A stretch of DNA of 37,578 bases, taken from a virus. The notes under the pieces are model-generated. The model was not told where the DNA came from. It made no database searches and saw only the letters and a list, made by a program, of their open reading frames with translations. The stretch's first letter is position 1. Each line of letters opens with the position of its first letter. Positions 15,657 to 24,475 of the stretch are shown in pieces. A program made the position numbers and the translations under genes. The stretch lies in the IMG/VR virus record IMGVR_UViG_3300008451_000424, positions 1 through 37,578 of that record; one strand, given 5' to 3'.

Positions 15657-16114
15657 TATTTCACCTCTTTAACGAATGTGCGCTCTAAAGGCGTAAACCC
15701 AGCGCGTATGTAAACTTTTTCCATCTTGTCAGCCCGGTCATCTTCTAACGCAATCATAAACAAAGACTTCGCATTTTTCTCTTTAGACCATTGTTCAATC
15801 TGCTTGAACATCTTGGCTCCTGCACCGCTTCCCCGTGCAGTTGGGGTCAACCACCACCATAACTCTTGCGCTACTAAATGCGTAGGGCTGAAATACAAGG
15901 GATAAACTAGCGCTCCCGTAATTCCCACGATTTTACTATCAATTTCAGCTAACCAGATACCTACATCGGGATTATTTAACGCATTTAGAAAGAATTTACC
16001 ATAGCCATCAGCGTCAAACTCAGCAACGCCGTTCATCGGCGACGCGTCATGGAAGTCTTTAGCCAATACAACGTATTGGTCTAAATCCGCTTCGGTCGCT
16101 GTTCTAACGATCAC
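15656..16114 (-). CDS. GNAT-family N-acetyltransferase, 152 aa
   Basis: An acetyl-CoA-dependent acetyltransferase. The fold order is recognisable: N-terminal MIVRTATEADLDQYVVLAKD, central strand VGIWLAEIDSKIVGITGAL, and motif A PTARGSGAGAKMFKQIEQW with the acetyl-CoA pyrophosphate loop R94-G-S-G-A-G99. The closing strand is YIRAGFTPLERTFVKE. Translation starts at a GTG (16114) with AAAAGGA six bases upstream. It sits between the second tailspike and the gp7-like gene, inside the virion-gene block. It may acetylate a virion or host protein, or a sugar recognised by the spikes. The substrate is unknown. Confidence 0.9.
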   Translation of the reverse strand: MIVRTATEADLDQYVVLAKDFHDASPMNGVAEFDADGYGKFFLNALNNPDVGIWLAEIDSKIVGITGALVYPLYFSPTHLVAQELWWWLTPTARGSGAGAKMFKQIEQWSKEKNAKSLFMIALEDDRADKMEKVYIRAGFTPLERTFVKEVK

Positions 16115-16154
16115 GCTTTGTCCTTTTCTTCGGTGACGCGCAGTTGACCCATTA

Positions 16155-17708
16155 TTAATTTCTAGCGGTAATAATCATGTTTTCATATTGGCCACCATTG
16201 GTTACTGAAGCAATACCACCTTGCGTAGCAATTACATAAATTTCAGTTCCAGCAGCAACATCGCCTAATTCAAAAGTTTGACGAACAAAGCCTGAAAGAC
16301 CAGTTGAACCATAAGCGGCAACAGCGCCGTCAGCACCAATACTTAAATTCAGCGGTTGTGTAGATTGACTTGTTCTTAATACGGTCGTAATAGCTACAGA
16401 TTTAAGACCGCCAGCAGGGACAGTAAAGATACCTGTTGTATCGTCATAATCGTCAATAAATCTAGCTGTATCATTCGTATTTGCTGAAGCTGTCCAAATA
16501 AGTGTTGTAGCTGTATTTAACGGTAATGTCTGCCCATCGCAGTCTGATACTTGAAGAATGACACGCTCATCAAAATGAGCAATACCACCTTGAATACCGT
16601 TTAAACCTTGAACAAAGTTCTTTCCAAAGCTCTGCGCGTCGCAATAAATATTGCATACGGTGTTGCCTGTAGCGTCGATATTTCCTACAGTTCTTGCAGA
16701 ACCAGCGTAGAAATTGTTATTTAAAAAGCTAACAACCCCAGCGTACAGCGCAGTAACCGTAACCATAGCCGCAAAGTTACCAGCATGATAACCAGAGCAA
16801 TTAGTAAACCTTGTAGCGCCGCCAGACACAATTGGTGTTAATGAGTCTAAATTGCGGATAACTAAATATTGACTTGCGCTTTCCATTAACACTTGGTTGC
16901 ATACTACAGAACCATAGATGTTGCCTATTGCTGGGTACACAATAGGGTCAACTACAACAGCGGCGCCTGTTGTGTTATCTACTAACAACATTTCACCGCT
17001 AGTAACGCCAACATAAGCGCCTTGCGATTGAATAATAATTCTAGGTAAAGATAGCCATGCACCTGAACCGCTACCTGTATTTGAGTTAAGAATTGTGCCA
17101 ATAAAATTAATTACCGTTTCGCCGCCAAGTGCTTGAACGCATTGAGGGCAACCATAGGTGTAACCGCCTTTAATAGTAATTTCAGAAAGAACTACGTCTG
17201 GCTCGGTTAATTTACCAAACTTCCAACCAATTTGTGCGTTGCCAACAATGACGTTTTCAAACATCAATAAAGATGTAGCTCCTGCGCCTTCTTGATATAC
17301 GGCAATACCGCAATCGTAGCCAGTGTTGTAAGACGCTGAAACGCCTAGACGCCCTGTAACTACAACGTCTACGGAGTTCTTAATGGTCAATACAGATTCG
17401 TAAGTACCAGTATTTTTACCGATTAAAGAACCTGATCCATAAATACAAAGCCCATTTTCAACGCCGTCAATAACTACGTTCGAAACTAAAAAGTTTCCAT
17501 CGACAATTTCAATGTATTTGCTTGTGGCAATAGCGTAGTCAAATGCTGCTTGGATGGCTGCGGTGTCATCAGTAACGCCGTCACCAACAGCACCAAAGTC
17601 TTTAACTGAAGGGCGCTCGCCAAGTTTTTCGTTAATAAACCTATTGACGGCGCCTGTAGGGGTTGCGCCGCCGTTTTTAAGGTCAAATTTTGGGATTAAG
17701 GTAGTCAT
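16155..17708 (-). CDS. Tailspike with pectate-lyase-like beta-helix, 517 aa
   Basis: A receptor-binding spike with no obvious head-binding domain. After a short N-terminus (LIPKFDLKNGGATPTGAVNR) it has the pectate-lyase-3 entry motif SVKDFGAVGDGVTDDTAAIQ (about 35-54), followed by 300 residues of beta-helix-type repeats with many Asn and Gly turns. The last 130 residues (from about 375, HFDERVILQVSDCDG) look like a beta-sandwich tip. Such spikes usually degrade or bind host surface polysaccharide. Being third in the tail-protein block and lacking an anchor, it probably attaches to another spike, as in branched receptor-binding systems. Catalytic residues cannot be assigned. Confidence 0.87.
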   Translation of the reverse strand: MTTLIPKFDLKNGGATPTGAVNRFINEKLGERPSVKDFGAVGDGVTDDTAAIQAAFDYAIATSKYIEIVDGNFLVSNVVIDGVENGLCIYGSGSLIGKNTGTYESVLTIKNSVDVVVTGRLGVSASYNTGYDCGIAVYQEGAGATSLLMFENVIVGNAQIGWKFGKLTEPDVVLSEITIKGGYTYGCPQCVQALGGETVINFIGTILNSNTGSGSGAWLSLPRIIIQSQGAYVGVTSGEMLLVDNTTGAAVVVDPIVYPAIGNIYGSVVCNQVLMESASQYLVIRNLDSLTPIVSGGATRFTNCSGYHAGNFAAMVTVTALYAGVVSFLNNNFYAGSARTVGNIDATGNTVCNIYCDAQSFGKNFVQGLNGIQGGIAHFDERVILQVSDCDGQTLPLNTATTLIWTASANTNDTARFIDDYDDTTGIFTVPAGGLKSVAITTVLRTSQSTQPLNLSIGADGAVAAYGSTGLSGFVRQTFELGDVAAGTEIYVIATQGGIASVTNGGQYENMIITARN

Positions 17709-17709
17709 T

Positions 17710-19176
17710 TTATTTTGCCTTTAATAAATCTATTTCTGCTTTAAGTTCTTTTACGGCGGCAACTAAAGTAGCAATTAAACAAGAAGTGTCAATATTTTGA
17801 TAGTCGGGTGCTCCATCATCTTTCACTGCATCTTTTTTACCCATCACGGCGCTTGGGAATACTTCTTGAAGTTCATGGGCGATAAAGCTTTGCCCTTTTA
17901 CGTCAGAGCCTTTCCAAGTAAAGTCTACAGGATTTAACTTGTCAACAACAGCAAGCGCATTTGTTACGGGCGTAACATTCTCTTTTAACCTGTAATCTGA
18001 AACGGATCCATAAGTAGTTACTATGCCATTTACAGAAATAGCACCAGCGTACACTAACGCGCTGCCATTGTCTGAATAGAAATTACAGATAGACCCTGAA
18101 GTGGCGTTAACAGCCCAATCAGAGTTTGAATTACTTTGATAAACTTGAATACCACCAGTCGATGAATTTTTAGCGCCGAAACCTAAAGCTCTAGTTGAAG
18201 CAGGTAAATTTGTACACGCAACTAAGAATTCACCTGAAGAAACAAAGCGTCCAACTTCATTTGCAGATGCGTTGCCATTCGTAGCAAAACGTAAATTACC
18301 CCCACCATCAGTACCAATAATTGCGCCGCCACTAGCAGGGCGGAAGTACATGGACGACGTTACGTTATCTGAAATTGCAATTGCAATAGCTCCTGTTGAG
18401 CTTACGATGTCTAATATTCCTGAACCAGGCGGTGTGCCGCCTATTCTTAACGTAGTTCCGTTGTAATAAAAAACAGAGCTAGAACTAAATGCGCCTGTAC
18501 CATTACCGTACGGAATATACCCCGCAGTAAGGCTTGTTAATCCAGTACCACCGTAAGCTACGCCAATCGTACCAACATCGCCTGAGCCAAGCAAAGTTAC
18601 GCCGCCTACTGTTTTAATATTGGTGCCGCTAACTAACGCAGCTTGTTTACCATTAAAAGTAGACCAATCAGCCGCCGACAATGCACCTCGATTAGTTGCT
18701 GAAGCAGTGGGTACATTAAGAGTAATAACAGGGGTAGTTGTGCCATTAGCTACAGTAGAGCTAAGGTCTGTGCCAGTTGTGCCAAGGGTCAACGCGGCTA
18801 CGGATGTAACTGTACCGCCTGAACCTGTGGCAGATAGCGTACCGCCTGCAAAACTAATACCTGACCCAATAGTGACGTTGCTAAACCCACCTGTGCCATT
18901 GCCGTACAAAATGGACGTACCGCTAGTAGCAGGAGCTTTACCATTAAATGTAGACCAATCTGTAGAAGATAGCCAACCATTAGAACTAGCGCTTGATTGA
19001 CGAATAGGTACGGTGTTAACAACGCCGCCGCTATCTTTAAAAAACAAATTTTTATCTGCAATATTAATGGCAATTTCAGAGCCATTAGTGCTATTGGTTA
19101 AATTACCCGCACTTGGTGCATTGGTAGGTGTACTGCTTGAATACAGCAGAATAGGCGTAAAGTTGGTTTGGGCCAT
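17710..19176 (-). CDS. Tail fibre with C-terminal S74 intramolecular chaperone
   Basis: A trimeric fibre protein. The shaft has repeated elements, including WSTFNGK twice (about residues 73 and 170), and GGTGL/GNGTG turns typical of fibres. The C-terminal 96 residues (393-488) are a peptidase S74 (endosialidase-type) chaperone domain starting SDYRLKENV, with the Ser/Lys dyad (S393, K398), FIAHELQEVFP and a terminal coiled coil (LVAAVKELKAEIDLLKAK). The domain drives trimer folding and is then cleaved off at its start. The N-terminus (MAQTNFTPILLYSSSTPTNA) is the usual short attachment region. It is flanked by two spike genes. Confidence 0.92.
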   Translation of the reverse strand: MAQTNFTPILLYSSSTPTNAPSAGNLTNSTNGSEIAINIADKNLFFKDSGGVVNTVPIRQSSASSNGWLSSTDWSTFNGKAPATSGTSILYGNGTGGFSNVTIGSGISFAGGTLSATGSGGTVTSVAALTLGTTGTDLSSTVANGTTTPVITLNVPTASATNRGALSAADWSTFNGKQAALVSGTNIKTVGGVTLLGSGDVGTIGVAYGGTGLTSLTAGYIPYGNGTGAFSSSSVFYYNGTTLRIGGTPPGSGILDIVSSTGAIAIAISDNVTSSMYFRPASGGAIIGTDGGGNLRFATNGNASANEVGRFVSSGEFLVACTNLPASTRALGFGAKNSSTGGIQVYQSNSNSDWAVNATSGSICNFYSDNGSALVYAGAISVNGIVTTYGSVSDYRLKENVTPVTNALAVVDKLNPVDFTWKGSDVKGQSFIAHELQEVFPSAVMGKKDAVKDDGAPDYQNIDTSCLIATLVAAVKELKAEIDLLKAK

Positions 19177-19185
19177 TATTTATCC

Positions 19186-21441
19186 TTAAGCCATTATTCC
19201 AGAAGCAAGATTTGTACCTGTAAGACCTGTAGTAGTTATTTGAACTCCATTAATAACTAATTTATTAGCTGATCCACCAGTAATCGACGTAGGAACCATT
19301 GCAGTGCAGTTAACTTCGTTATATGTATTTGTTGAACCAGAAAGGTTAACACCAGTAGCCCAAACATTTGCGCCGCCATTAATAATTGGTGCAATATAAT
19401 TTCTGTTTGAAGATGTTGTAAGAGTAACCGCTGCATTAGTAGACGGATTTGCAGCCCCATTACAAGTATCTTCAATTCGGCATCCTTGGGCTGAAGTAAG
19501 CAAAATTGCCCCGTTAGTACAAGCGTTATAAATATTGTTAACACTTGAAACCATTATTGAACTATCAATAAACAGCCCTAATAAAGCAGTAGGCCATCCA
19601 ATAACTTGATTATTTACTAAACTTACGGGGCCAGCACAATCCACAATTCCAATACCTGCGGTTGCAGCAGCGCCCGAACCAGGGGCAAAATAGCTATTAG
19701 AAACATCAATAGCTGCGTAAACAGATAAATCTAATATATGAAGTCCCCATTGAGTAAAGCCATCAACAATAACTTCGTTTACGTGGATATCAGCATCACC
19801 TGACTGTGCTTTTGCGCCCCCTGCGCTACCAACGATTTCTACCCCAATAGAACAAGTAGTTACTTCACAGCGATTGATAAATGTATCTGCGCCAGCCGTA
19901 GCTAAAAGGAAGCCACGGGAATTAGACGTTGTTAGCGCTGGGACACCGCAGCCTGCGGTGCTATCCGCAAAGTAAGTAGAAGCATTACCGCCAGCAGCGC
20001 CAAATGAAATAGCGCCATCAAGATAATAGCCAACAAATTCATCTGTTAATGTACCTGCGTTACTAGCAGCTAATGTTCTAGCAGAATAACAATCTGTAAA
20101 ATATGTACGACAAGTTGCGCCCATATAAAAACCATATTGGCTATCCCAAGAATTTACTTTACTAAAATAGGTAAATAAAGTCCATTTAACAACAACGCCA
20201 TAAATAGGAGTGGAGCCAAGAGTCAAAGCAACGGTTCTAACAAAAGATATTTGATTTACAGTTGTTCCAGCTAACCCGCCACCAATGCTTCCAGGATCAG
20301 ATAATTGACCAACATACATTAATGTTTTGGTAGCGTCTGCCATGCAAATACGCGTTTGAGTGCCGGTACCGGCAAGATAGCCCCAAGCATTACCTTGTAG
20401 GGTTCTACCGTTTGTAGTTAAATAAATGGTGTCAGCAATATAGTAATCAGCAGATTGAAATTGAGTAATAGGTAAAGCAACAATAGCTGCGTTAATGGCG
20501 GCTGTACAATCGGCGCCAGAATCGTTTATTACAGCGCCCCACCATTCAGGGTAGCCTGTTAATTGATTAGTAAAAACAACTTCACCCGTACCTACACAAT
20601 CAAATATTTGGTATACGCCCGCTTGAAATGGCCCTTCAATGGTGAGCGTAACCCCTGTATCAATTGTAAATAACGCGCCGTTTTCAACAATTAATTGAAC
20701 TGTAGCAGGGACAGTAGTGTTAGATGATATGGAAATCGCTGTTTGAACAAGAAGTGATTTATCTTCAGCGCAAACCAAAGCGTCATCAAAATTAGCAAAA
20801 TCTGCGGCTGAAATAGATTCTTGCAATTTAGACTCTACGCTTCTATCAATAGCCCCCGCGCAACCTTCGTTATATACAACAGCCGCCGCAGTTACAACAT
20901 TAGTGTTAATTGGTGTTGCAGTGCAAAAATCAACTACATCGCCCACATTTAAACCATCAACAAAAGTCACTACAGTTGATGATGTTTCTTGATAGTTAAC
21001 ACCTGAAATTTGTTTAGAGCCGTTAACAAATACCAACAAATTATTGGTTGTAGGCTGATAAGTAAGCGTAGTCAAAGTAAATACAGTTTGACCTTGTGTA
21101 GCTGTTTGTTGTTCTTCTTCACCAGTAAAGTTAACAAAATTAGAATTAATACCTACTAAATTGTCATAAGTGCCGATTAATACGTCATTAGTATCTTTAA
21201 GAACAAATTTGTAAGAAACACTGTCTGCAAGCCAAATTTCACCACTGTCAGGCACTCTGCCTGCGGCGTTAAGAATAATTGGGTTAGGGTGCGCTGTGGC
21301 GCCATTTGAGCTAGTGTATGTTGGGGCGGGGGTTGTTGTACCAGCATCGTAAGTGTATAGCTTGCCACCGGTCAATACGTTGCCGCTATTATCAAAGAAT
21401 TGTGCGGCAGCGCCAGCAACAGGGGAAAGGTTAACGGCCAT
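19186..21441 (-). CDS. Tailspike with P22-type head-binding-like N-terminus and beta-helix, 751 aa
   Basis: Residues 1-100 (QFFDNSGNVLTGGKLYTYDA, PIILNAAGRVPDSGEIWLAD, VLKDTNDVLIGTYDNLVGI) follow the pattern of P22-type head-binding domains. A connector follows (about 105-180, with GQTVFTLTTLTYQP and VFVNGSKQISGVNYQETSS). From about 190 the chain becomes a long beta-helix (PEWWGAVINDSGADCTAAIN marks its entry near 306) with Gly/Asn-rich rungs to the end. It is probably the main spike that anchors on the tail hub and carries the other receptor-binding proteins. First of three consecutive receptor-binding genes. A promoter candidate lies just upstream. Confidence 0.88.
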   Translation of the reverse strand: MAVNLSPVAGAAAQFFDNSGNVLTGGKLYTYDAGTTTPAPTYTSSNGATAHPNPIILNAAGRVPDSGEIWLADSVSYKFVLKDTNDVLIGTYDNLVGINSNFVNFTGEEEQQTATQGQTVFTLTTLTYQPTTNNLLVFVNGSKQISGVNYQETSSTVVTFVDGLNVGDVVDFCTATPINTNVVTAAAVVYNEGCAGAIDRSVESKLQESISAADFANFDDALVCAEDKSLLVQTAISISSNTTVPATVQLIVENGALFTIDTGVTLTIEGPFQAGVYQIFDCVGTGEVVFTNQLTGYPEWWGAVINDSGADCTAAINAAIVALPITQFQSADYYIADTIYLTTNGRTLQGNAWGYLAGTGTQTRICMADATKTLMYVGQLSDPGSIGGGLAGTTVNQISFVRTVALTLGSTPIYGVVVKWTLFTYFSKVNSWDSQYGFYMGATCRTYFTDCYSARTLAASNAGTLTDEFVGYYLDGAISFGAAGGNASTYFADSTAGCGVPALTTSNSRGFLLATAGADTFINRCEVTTCSIGVEIVGSAGGAKAQSGDADIHVNEVIVDGFTQWGLHILDLSVYAAIDVSNSYFAPGSGAAATAGIGIVDCAGPVSLVNNQVIGWPTALLGLFIDSSIMVSSVNNIYNACTNGAILLTSAQGCRIEDTCNGAANPSTNAAVTLTTSSNRNYIAPIINGGANVWATGVNLSGSTNTYNEVNCTAMVPTSITGGSANKLVINGVQITTTGLTGTNLASGIMA

Positions 21442-21469
21442 AAAAAGCTCCTAAATTTAGACTGATTCT

Positions 21470-21498
21470 ATTATGTTTCGCTATGCTTGTCATTTAAA
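21470..21498 (-). promoter_or_regulatory. Candidate promoter for the tailspike/fibre block
   Basis: On the minus strand TTTAAA (21498-21493) and CATAAT (21475-21470) are 17 bases apart. The -10 box matches consensus at five of six positions. The gap upstream of the 751-aa spike (21442-21493) is AT-rich, and TTTAGGAG precedes the start codon. It could give the receptor-binding genes their own late expression. By-eye call only. Confidence 0.35.
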
Positions 21499-22060
21499 AG
21501 TTGCCCCCACCAATACCGCCTGTAGAAGTCAAGATATTGCCATCAAATAGCAACTTGCTTGATTGGGCCATTGTACTAGCATCAGAAGCATAGAAAAGCT
21601 GATTAGCACCGAATGTTGATAAACCTGTACCGCCTCTAGCTGTAACAAGCGTACCTGATACAACTTGATTAGCATCAATACCAATAGCTACGTTTTGAGC
21701 AAAAGTTAGTGTACCGTATTGATTGACAGTAAATTGACCAACGCTTGCAGCGCTACCGTAAGTACCTGGTGTTACGCCTGAATCACCAATAGACAGGTTT
21801 ACATACCCAGGATCATACGTGACGTTAATACCAAAACCACGCAAAGAAGCGGGCTCAAACACATTGTTGGTGTTGCCAATGATAAGTTGGTGGTTGCCAA
21901 TTGTATTTAAACCTGTACCGCCTTTATCGACAGGGACTACGCCAGTACCAGTAAAGCCGTATATGTTCCAAAAGAACCTATACCACTCTGTCGTCATTGT
22001 GGCTGAGTCCGAATAAATTAATGGGACTTTAGCCGACGGTAATAGGGTAATGTTAGCCAT
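21494..22060 (-). CDS. Small fibre-like virion protein in the P22 needle (gp26) position, 188 aa
   Basis: The start is placed at ATG 22060 (ANITLLPSAKVPLIYSDSAT, then MTTEWYRFFWNIYGFTG), the usual N-terminus for this type of phage protein, behind a GAGG-like site and overlapping the gp10-like stop by eight bases. Two fibre-type repeats follow (VDKGGTGLNTIGNHQLIIGN and TARGGTGLSTFGANQLFYAS). The C-terminus is DGN-x7-IGGGNF, shared with the 268-aa protein at 28277-29083. It takes the genome position of the P22 tail needle but has no needle-like coiled coil. Most likely a tail hub plug or fibre connector. Confidence 0.82.
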   Translation of the reverse strand: MANITLLPSAKVPLIYSDSATMTTEWYRFFWNIYGFTGTGVVPVDKGGTGLNTIGNHQLIIGNTNNVFEPASLRGFGINVTYDPGYVNLSIGDSGVTPGTYGSAASVGQFTVNQYGTLTFAQNVAIGIDANQVVSGTLVTARGGTGLSTFGANQLFYASDASTMAQSSKLLFDGNILTSTGGIGGGNF

Positions 22061-23498
22061 TAGTGTTTGTGCCGCTGAGGAATAGTTCAGCACCCACAAT
22101 AACGACCTTATTAGGATCTGTACCTGATACTTCGTAAATGCGGTCACGTAGCTTTGTAGTCATGCCAAGACGACGCCATAGGGCGCGGTAGCCGTACTCA
22201 CCAATCTTACCCATTGAGATCCAATGTTCGCTAGACCACGTATGGCCGCCATCATCAGACCAACGAAGCATAACCTGTGGATCAGAGCCTTGGCCTAGGT
22301 TAATACCTACGCCTGATTCGCAAGTCAATTGAAGGGTGTGTTGGGCGGTGCGCTTAAGGTTATTTTGATTGGGTGGTAATGGGCGCCATGAACGTACCCA
22401 CTTTTGAATTGCCCCGTTATCAGAATAAACATCAAGGTCAAAAGCGTATAAATTGCCGTTTTCGTAATCACCAACAACTGTTTGGCTGTTGAAGTTCATT
22501 TGGCATTGCCCACGATGGCGGGTAAATGCGCCGTTGTTCCAACTAGCCCGTTCATGCCATGCGCCTGTAGCTACGTCGTAAACCCAAGTCTTATTAGCTC
22601 TTGGGAAATTTAAAACGTAAAAAGCATGGCCTTCTTGCTGATATGTATACGCCTCCGCATCAGTAATATCGCCATATTGCTGAATAGCGTACTCTACGGC
22701 GTGGGTAGATACGCGTTTGCCTGTGTAGCCTTGATTACGATAAACAATACCGTAGCCACGGGGGTCAGCGCCAAGCCAAAACAGGCTGTTATCAAGCTTG
22801 GCGATAGAGAATGGGGCTACACATCCAATTTCGTTGTAAGCGCCTTGAATGGGCGCTAAAGGGAACGGTGTAGTGGCTGCATCGTACCAAACCTCAGTTG
22901 TGCCTTGACCAAAAACCCAAACTTCACGGTTATTGTTTACTACCGCTACTACTTCGTCAGGGGAACTTTCAGCCGCCGCAAACGCTAATGGATTAATGAC
23001 AGTGCCGTCAAGAATTTCAGTTACCCAAATAATCTGGCTATTAGGCTGATTAAACGCAAAGTAACCATCAATGTAGCAAACGGTTGTAGCGCCTGCAAAG
23101 TCAGGGTCAGTAATCTTTACAAACGTATCAGTTGATTCAGTGTAAACGTAGCCGTCCGCACCTGCGGCGATAAAGATTTGTGTACCGCTATCAGCAATAG
23201 ATACAGGGCCAGTACCGCTAACAGTGCCTAATAAAGTGGCATTGTAGTCAGTATCAACTTTGTAGAACTTATTGCCAGACACTACGTAGGCGTCTAAACC
23301 GCCTGTAGAGTGCGTCCAAAGCCCACGGATGGGGCCAGTGCCAATAGTGGCAAGCTTACGCAGCCCTGGGGCGCGGTTAAGAAAACCCCCCGTCTGACCA
23401 CCTTCGGGGATGGCTTCAGGAAAGAGGTTGACCATAGTGTTATCCGCAGCATTTACGCTACGGGCGACATAAGCTTGGCCTAAAATCGGCGTCTGCAT
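22053..23498 (-). CDS. Head-completion / DNA stabilisation protein, P22 gp10-like
   Basis: 481 residues, close to the 472 of P22 gp10. The N-terminus (ARSVNAADNTMVNLFPEAIP, with RAPGLRKLATIGTGPIRGLW) is the recognisable start of the Phage_stabilise family. The rest has the repeating Trp/Gly-rich strands of a beta-propeller-like fold (VWVFGQGTTEVWYDAA, SLFWLGADPRGYGIVYRNQG, VMLRWSDDGGHTWSSEHW). gp10 forms the tail hub that follows gp4 and closes the portal channel. It directly follows the gp4-like gene with a one-base overlap, as in P22. Confidence 0.93.
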   Translation of the reverse strand: MQTPILGQAYVARSVNAADNTMVNLFPEAIPEGGQTGGFLNRAPGLRKLATIGTGPIRGLWTHSTGGLDAYVVSGNKFYKVDTDYNATLLGTVSGTGPVSIADSGTQIFIAAGADGYVYTESTDTFVKITDPDFAGATTVCYIDGYFAFNQPNSQIIWVTEILDGTVINPLAFAAAESSPDEVVAVVNNNREVWVFGQGTTEVWYDAATTPFPLAPIQGAYNEIGCVAPFSIAKLDNSLFWLGADPRGYGIVYRNQGYTGKRVSTHAVEYAIQQYGDITDAEAYTYQQEGHAFYVLNFPRANKTWVYDVATGAWHERASWNNGAFTRHRGQCQMNFNSQTVVGDYENGNLYAFDLDVYSDNGAIQKWVRSWRPLPPNQNNLKRTAQHTLQLTCESGVGINLGQGSDPQVMLRWSDDGGHTWSSEHWISMGKIGEYGYRALWRRLGMTTKLRDRIYEVSGTDPNKVVIVGAELFLSGTNTNG

Positions 23499-24211
23499 TA
23501 GTAGTTACCGGCAAAGATGTTGTAACGCTGACGAGTAGCCACAATGCTATAAGGCATAGCCATAATGTCGTCAGGATTGTTGATCCGCTTAAGATTGCGC
23601 TTAGAAGTCATCGCAATACGAGCCACATTGGGTGGCGGCTCAACACCAAATTCATTGGCAAATTCACAAGCTAGATTGTATTTAAACGCCCTGAGATAGC
23701 CAGGAGGCATATAAATGTCAGTTGACAAGCTTGGAACGCTCATCAATTCAGTCACCGAAACAATATGAAATTCCAATACTTTGGTTGGAACTGGGTATAC
23801 CGTCATGGTGATATTAGGAAATTCCATGTTTACCCACATCACTTGCGGGTAAGTAGAAGTCACAGTTTTAACCGCAATACCATCATATTGCTGTTGGTTA
23901 ATTAGTTTGATACCAAAAGAGATACCAGACTGAGGGTCACGGAAATAAGAGGCATCATCAACCAAAATGGGACGATTGCCAACTGTATCGCCAGTAGGCC
24001 CTAGGGTATGGGTTTTAGTGTTTGGAATCCAAGATACGATCTGATCTTGGGTAGAAAACACAGACAGACGCTCGGTATTCCAAGAGTCAATCATTTGATT
24101 TAACGCGGCTAACGCGTCTTGTGCAGTAGCGGCAGAGGGTGTTTCGCCTTCGGCGAGCATCCCGATTAAGCGTAATGCTCCATTAATCTGTTCGGCGGCG
24201 GTAGTAGCCAT
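23498..24211 (-). CDS. Head-completion adaptor, P22 gp4-like
   Basis: 237 residues. The helical N-terminus (AAEQINGALRLIGMLAEGET, with LNQMIDSWNTERLSVF) is characteristic of gp4-type adaptors that bind under the portal ring. The chain continues with a beta-region (TVYPVPTKVLEFHIVSVTEL) and a helical end containing YMPPGYLRAFKYNLACEFAN and IAMTSKRNLKRIN. It is longer than P22 gp4 (166 aa), as in many environmental relatives. It lies directly upstream of the gp10-like gene, consistent with sequential head completion. Confidence 0.88.
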   Translation of the reverse strand: MATTAAEQINGALRLIGMLAEGETPSAATAQDALAALNQMIDSWNTERLSVFSTQDQIVSWIPNTKTHTLGPTGDTVGNRPILVDDASYFRDPQSGISFGIKLINQQQYDGIAVKTVTSTYPQVMWVNMEFPNITMTVYPVPTKVLEFHIVSVTELMSVPSLSTDIYMPPGYLRAFKYNLACEFANEFGVEPPPNVARIAMTSKRNLKRINNPDDIMAMPYSIVATRQRYNIFAGNY

Positions 24212-24220
24212 AACAACTCC

Positions 24221-24433
24221 TTACTCTGCGGTTTTACGACGTCTTTTTACTTCCAGTGTATTAACAGGAGCCGCTGCTTCAGTAGGTTCTTCTACTGCTT
24301 CAACTTCTTCAGAAATTGATGGCGTATCAAGAGTATATCGTACCCAGCCATTTTGTTCATCAAATTCTGCTTCAGCTTCCATAGTAGCAATTTTGTTACC
24401 GTGGTCAGGATGTTTTAGATAGATAATTGGCAT
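24221..24433 (-). CDS. Small acidic phage protein, 70 aa
   Basis: Starts MPIIYLKHPDHGNKIATMEA, with AEAEFDEQNGWVRYTLDTPS following. The second half is Glu/Ala/Pro-rich and ends KRRRKTAE. The N-terminal pattern (YLKHP.HG.K.A.....A..DE.NGW) recurs in small phage proteins encoded near head genes and probably forms a small beta-domain. Function unknown. It lies between a hairpin (24450-24470) and the gp4-like gene and may be a minor virion or assembly factor. Confidence 0.75.
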   Translation of the reverse strand: MPIIYLKHPDHGNKIATMEAEAEFDEQNGWVRYTLDTPSISEEVEAVEEPTEAAAPVNTLEVKRRRKTAE

Positions 24434-24449
24434 GGTTTCTTTAGTTAGA

Positions 24450-24470
24450 TAGGGGGCTTGACGCCCCCTA
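24450..24470. terminator. 8-bp hairpin between small head genes, no clear U-tract
   Basis: TAGGGGGC (24450-24457) and GCCCCCTA (24463-24470) form a perfect stem with a 5-nt loop. Neither side has a good T-run, so it is better described as an RNA hairpin or attenuator than a full terminator. It is the third hairpin in 850 bp after the coat gene. Confidence 0.45.
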
Positions 24471-24475
24471 ATTTA

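Noticed and set aside
16111-16152. 13-codon frame upstream of the acetyltransferase
   Set aside because: Too short and without a ribosome binding site of its own to be listed as a gene. It may only be the leader that holds the GNAT ribosome binding site.
22061-22147. 29-codon upstream extension of the 188-aa fibre-like protein
   Set aside because: It lies inside the gp10-like gene, and ANITLLPSAKVPLI is the usual N-terminus of this protein type.
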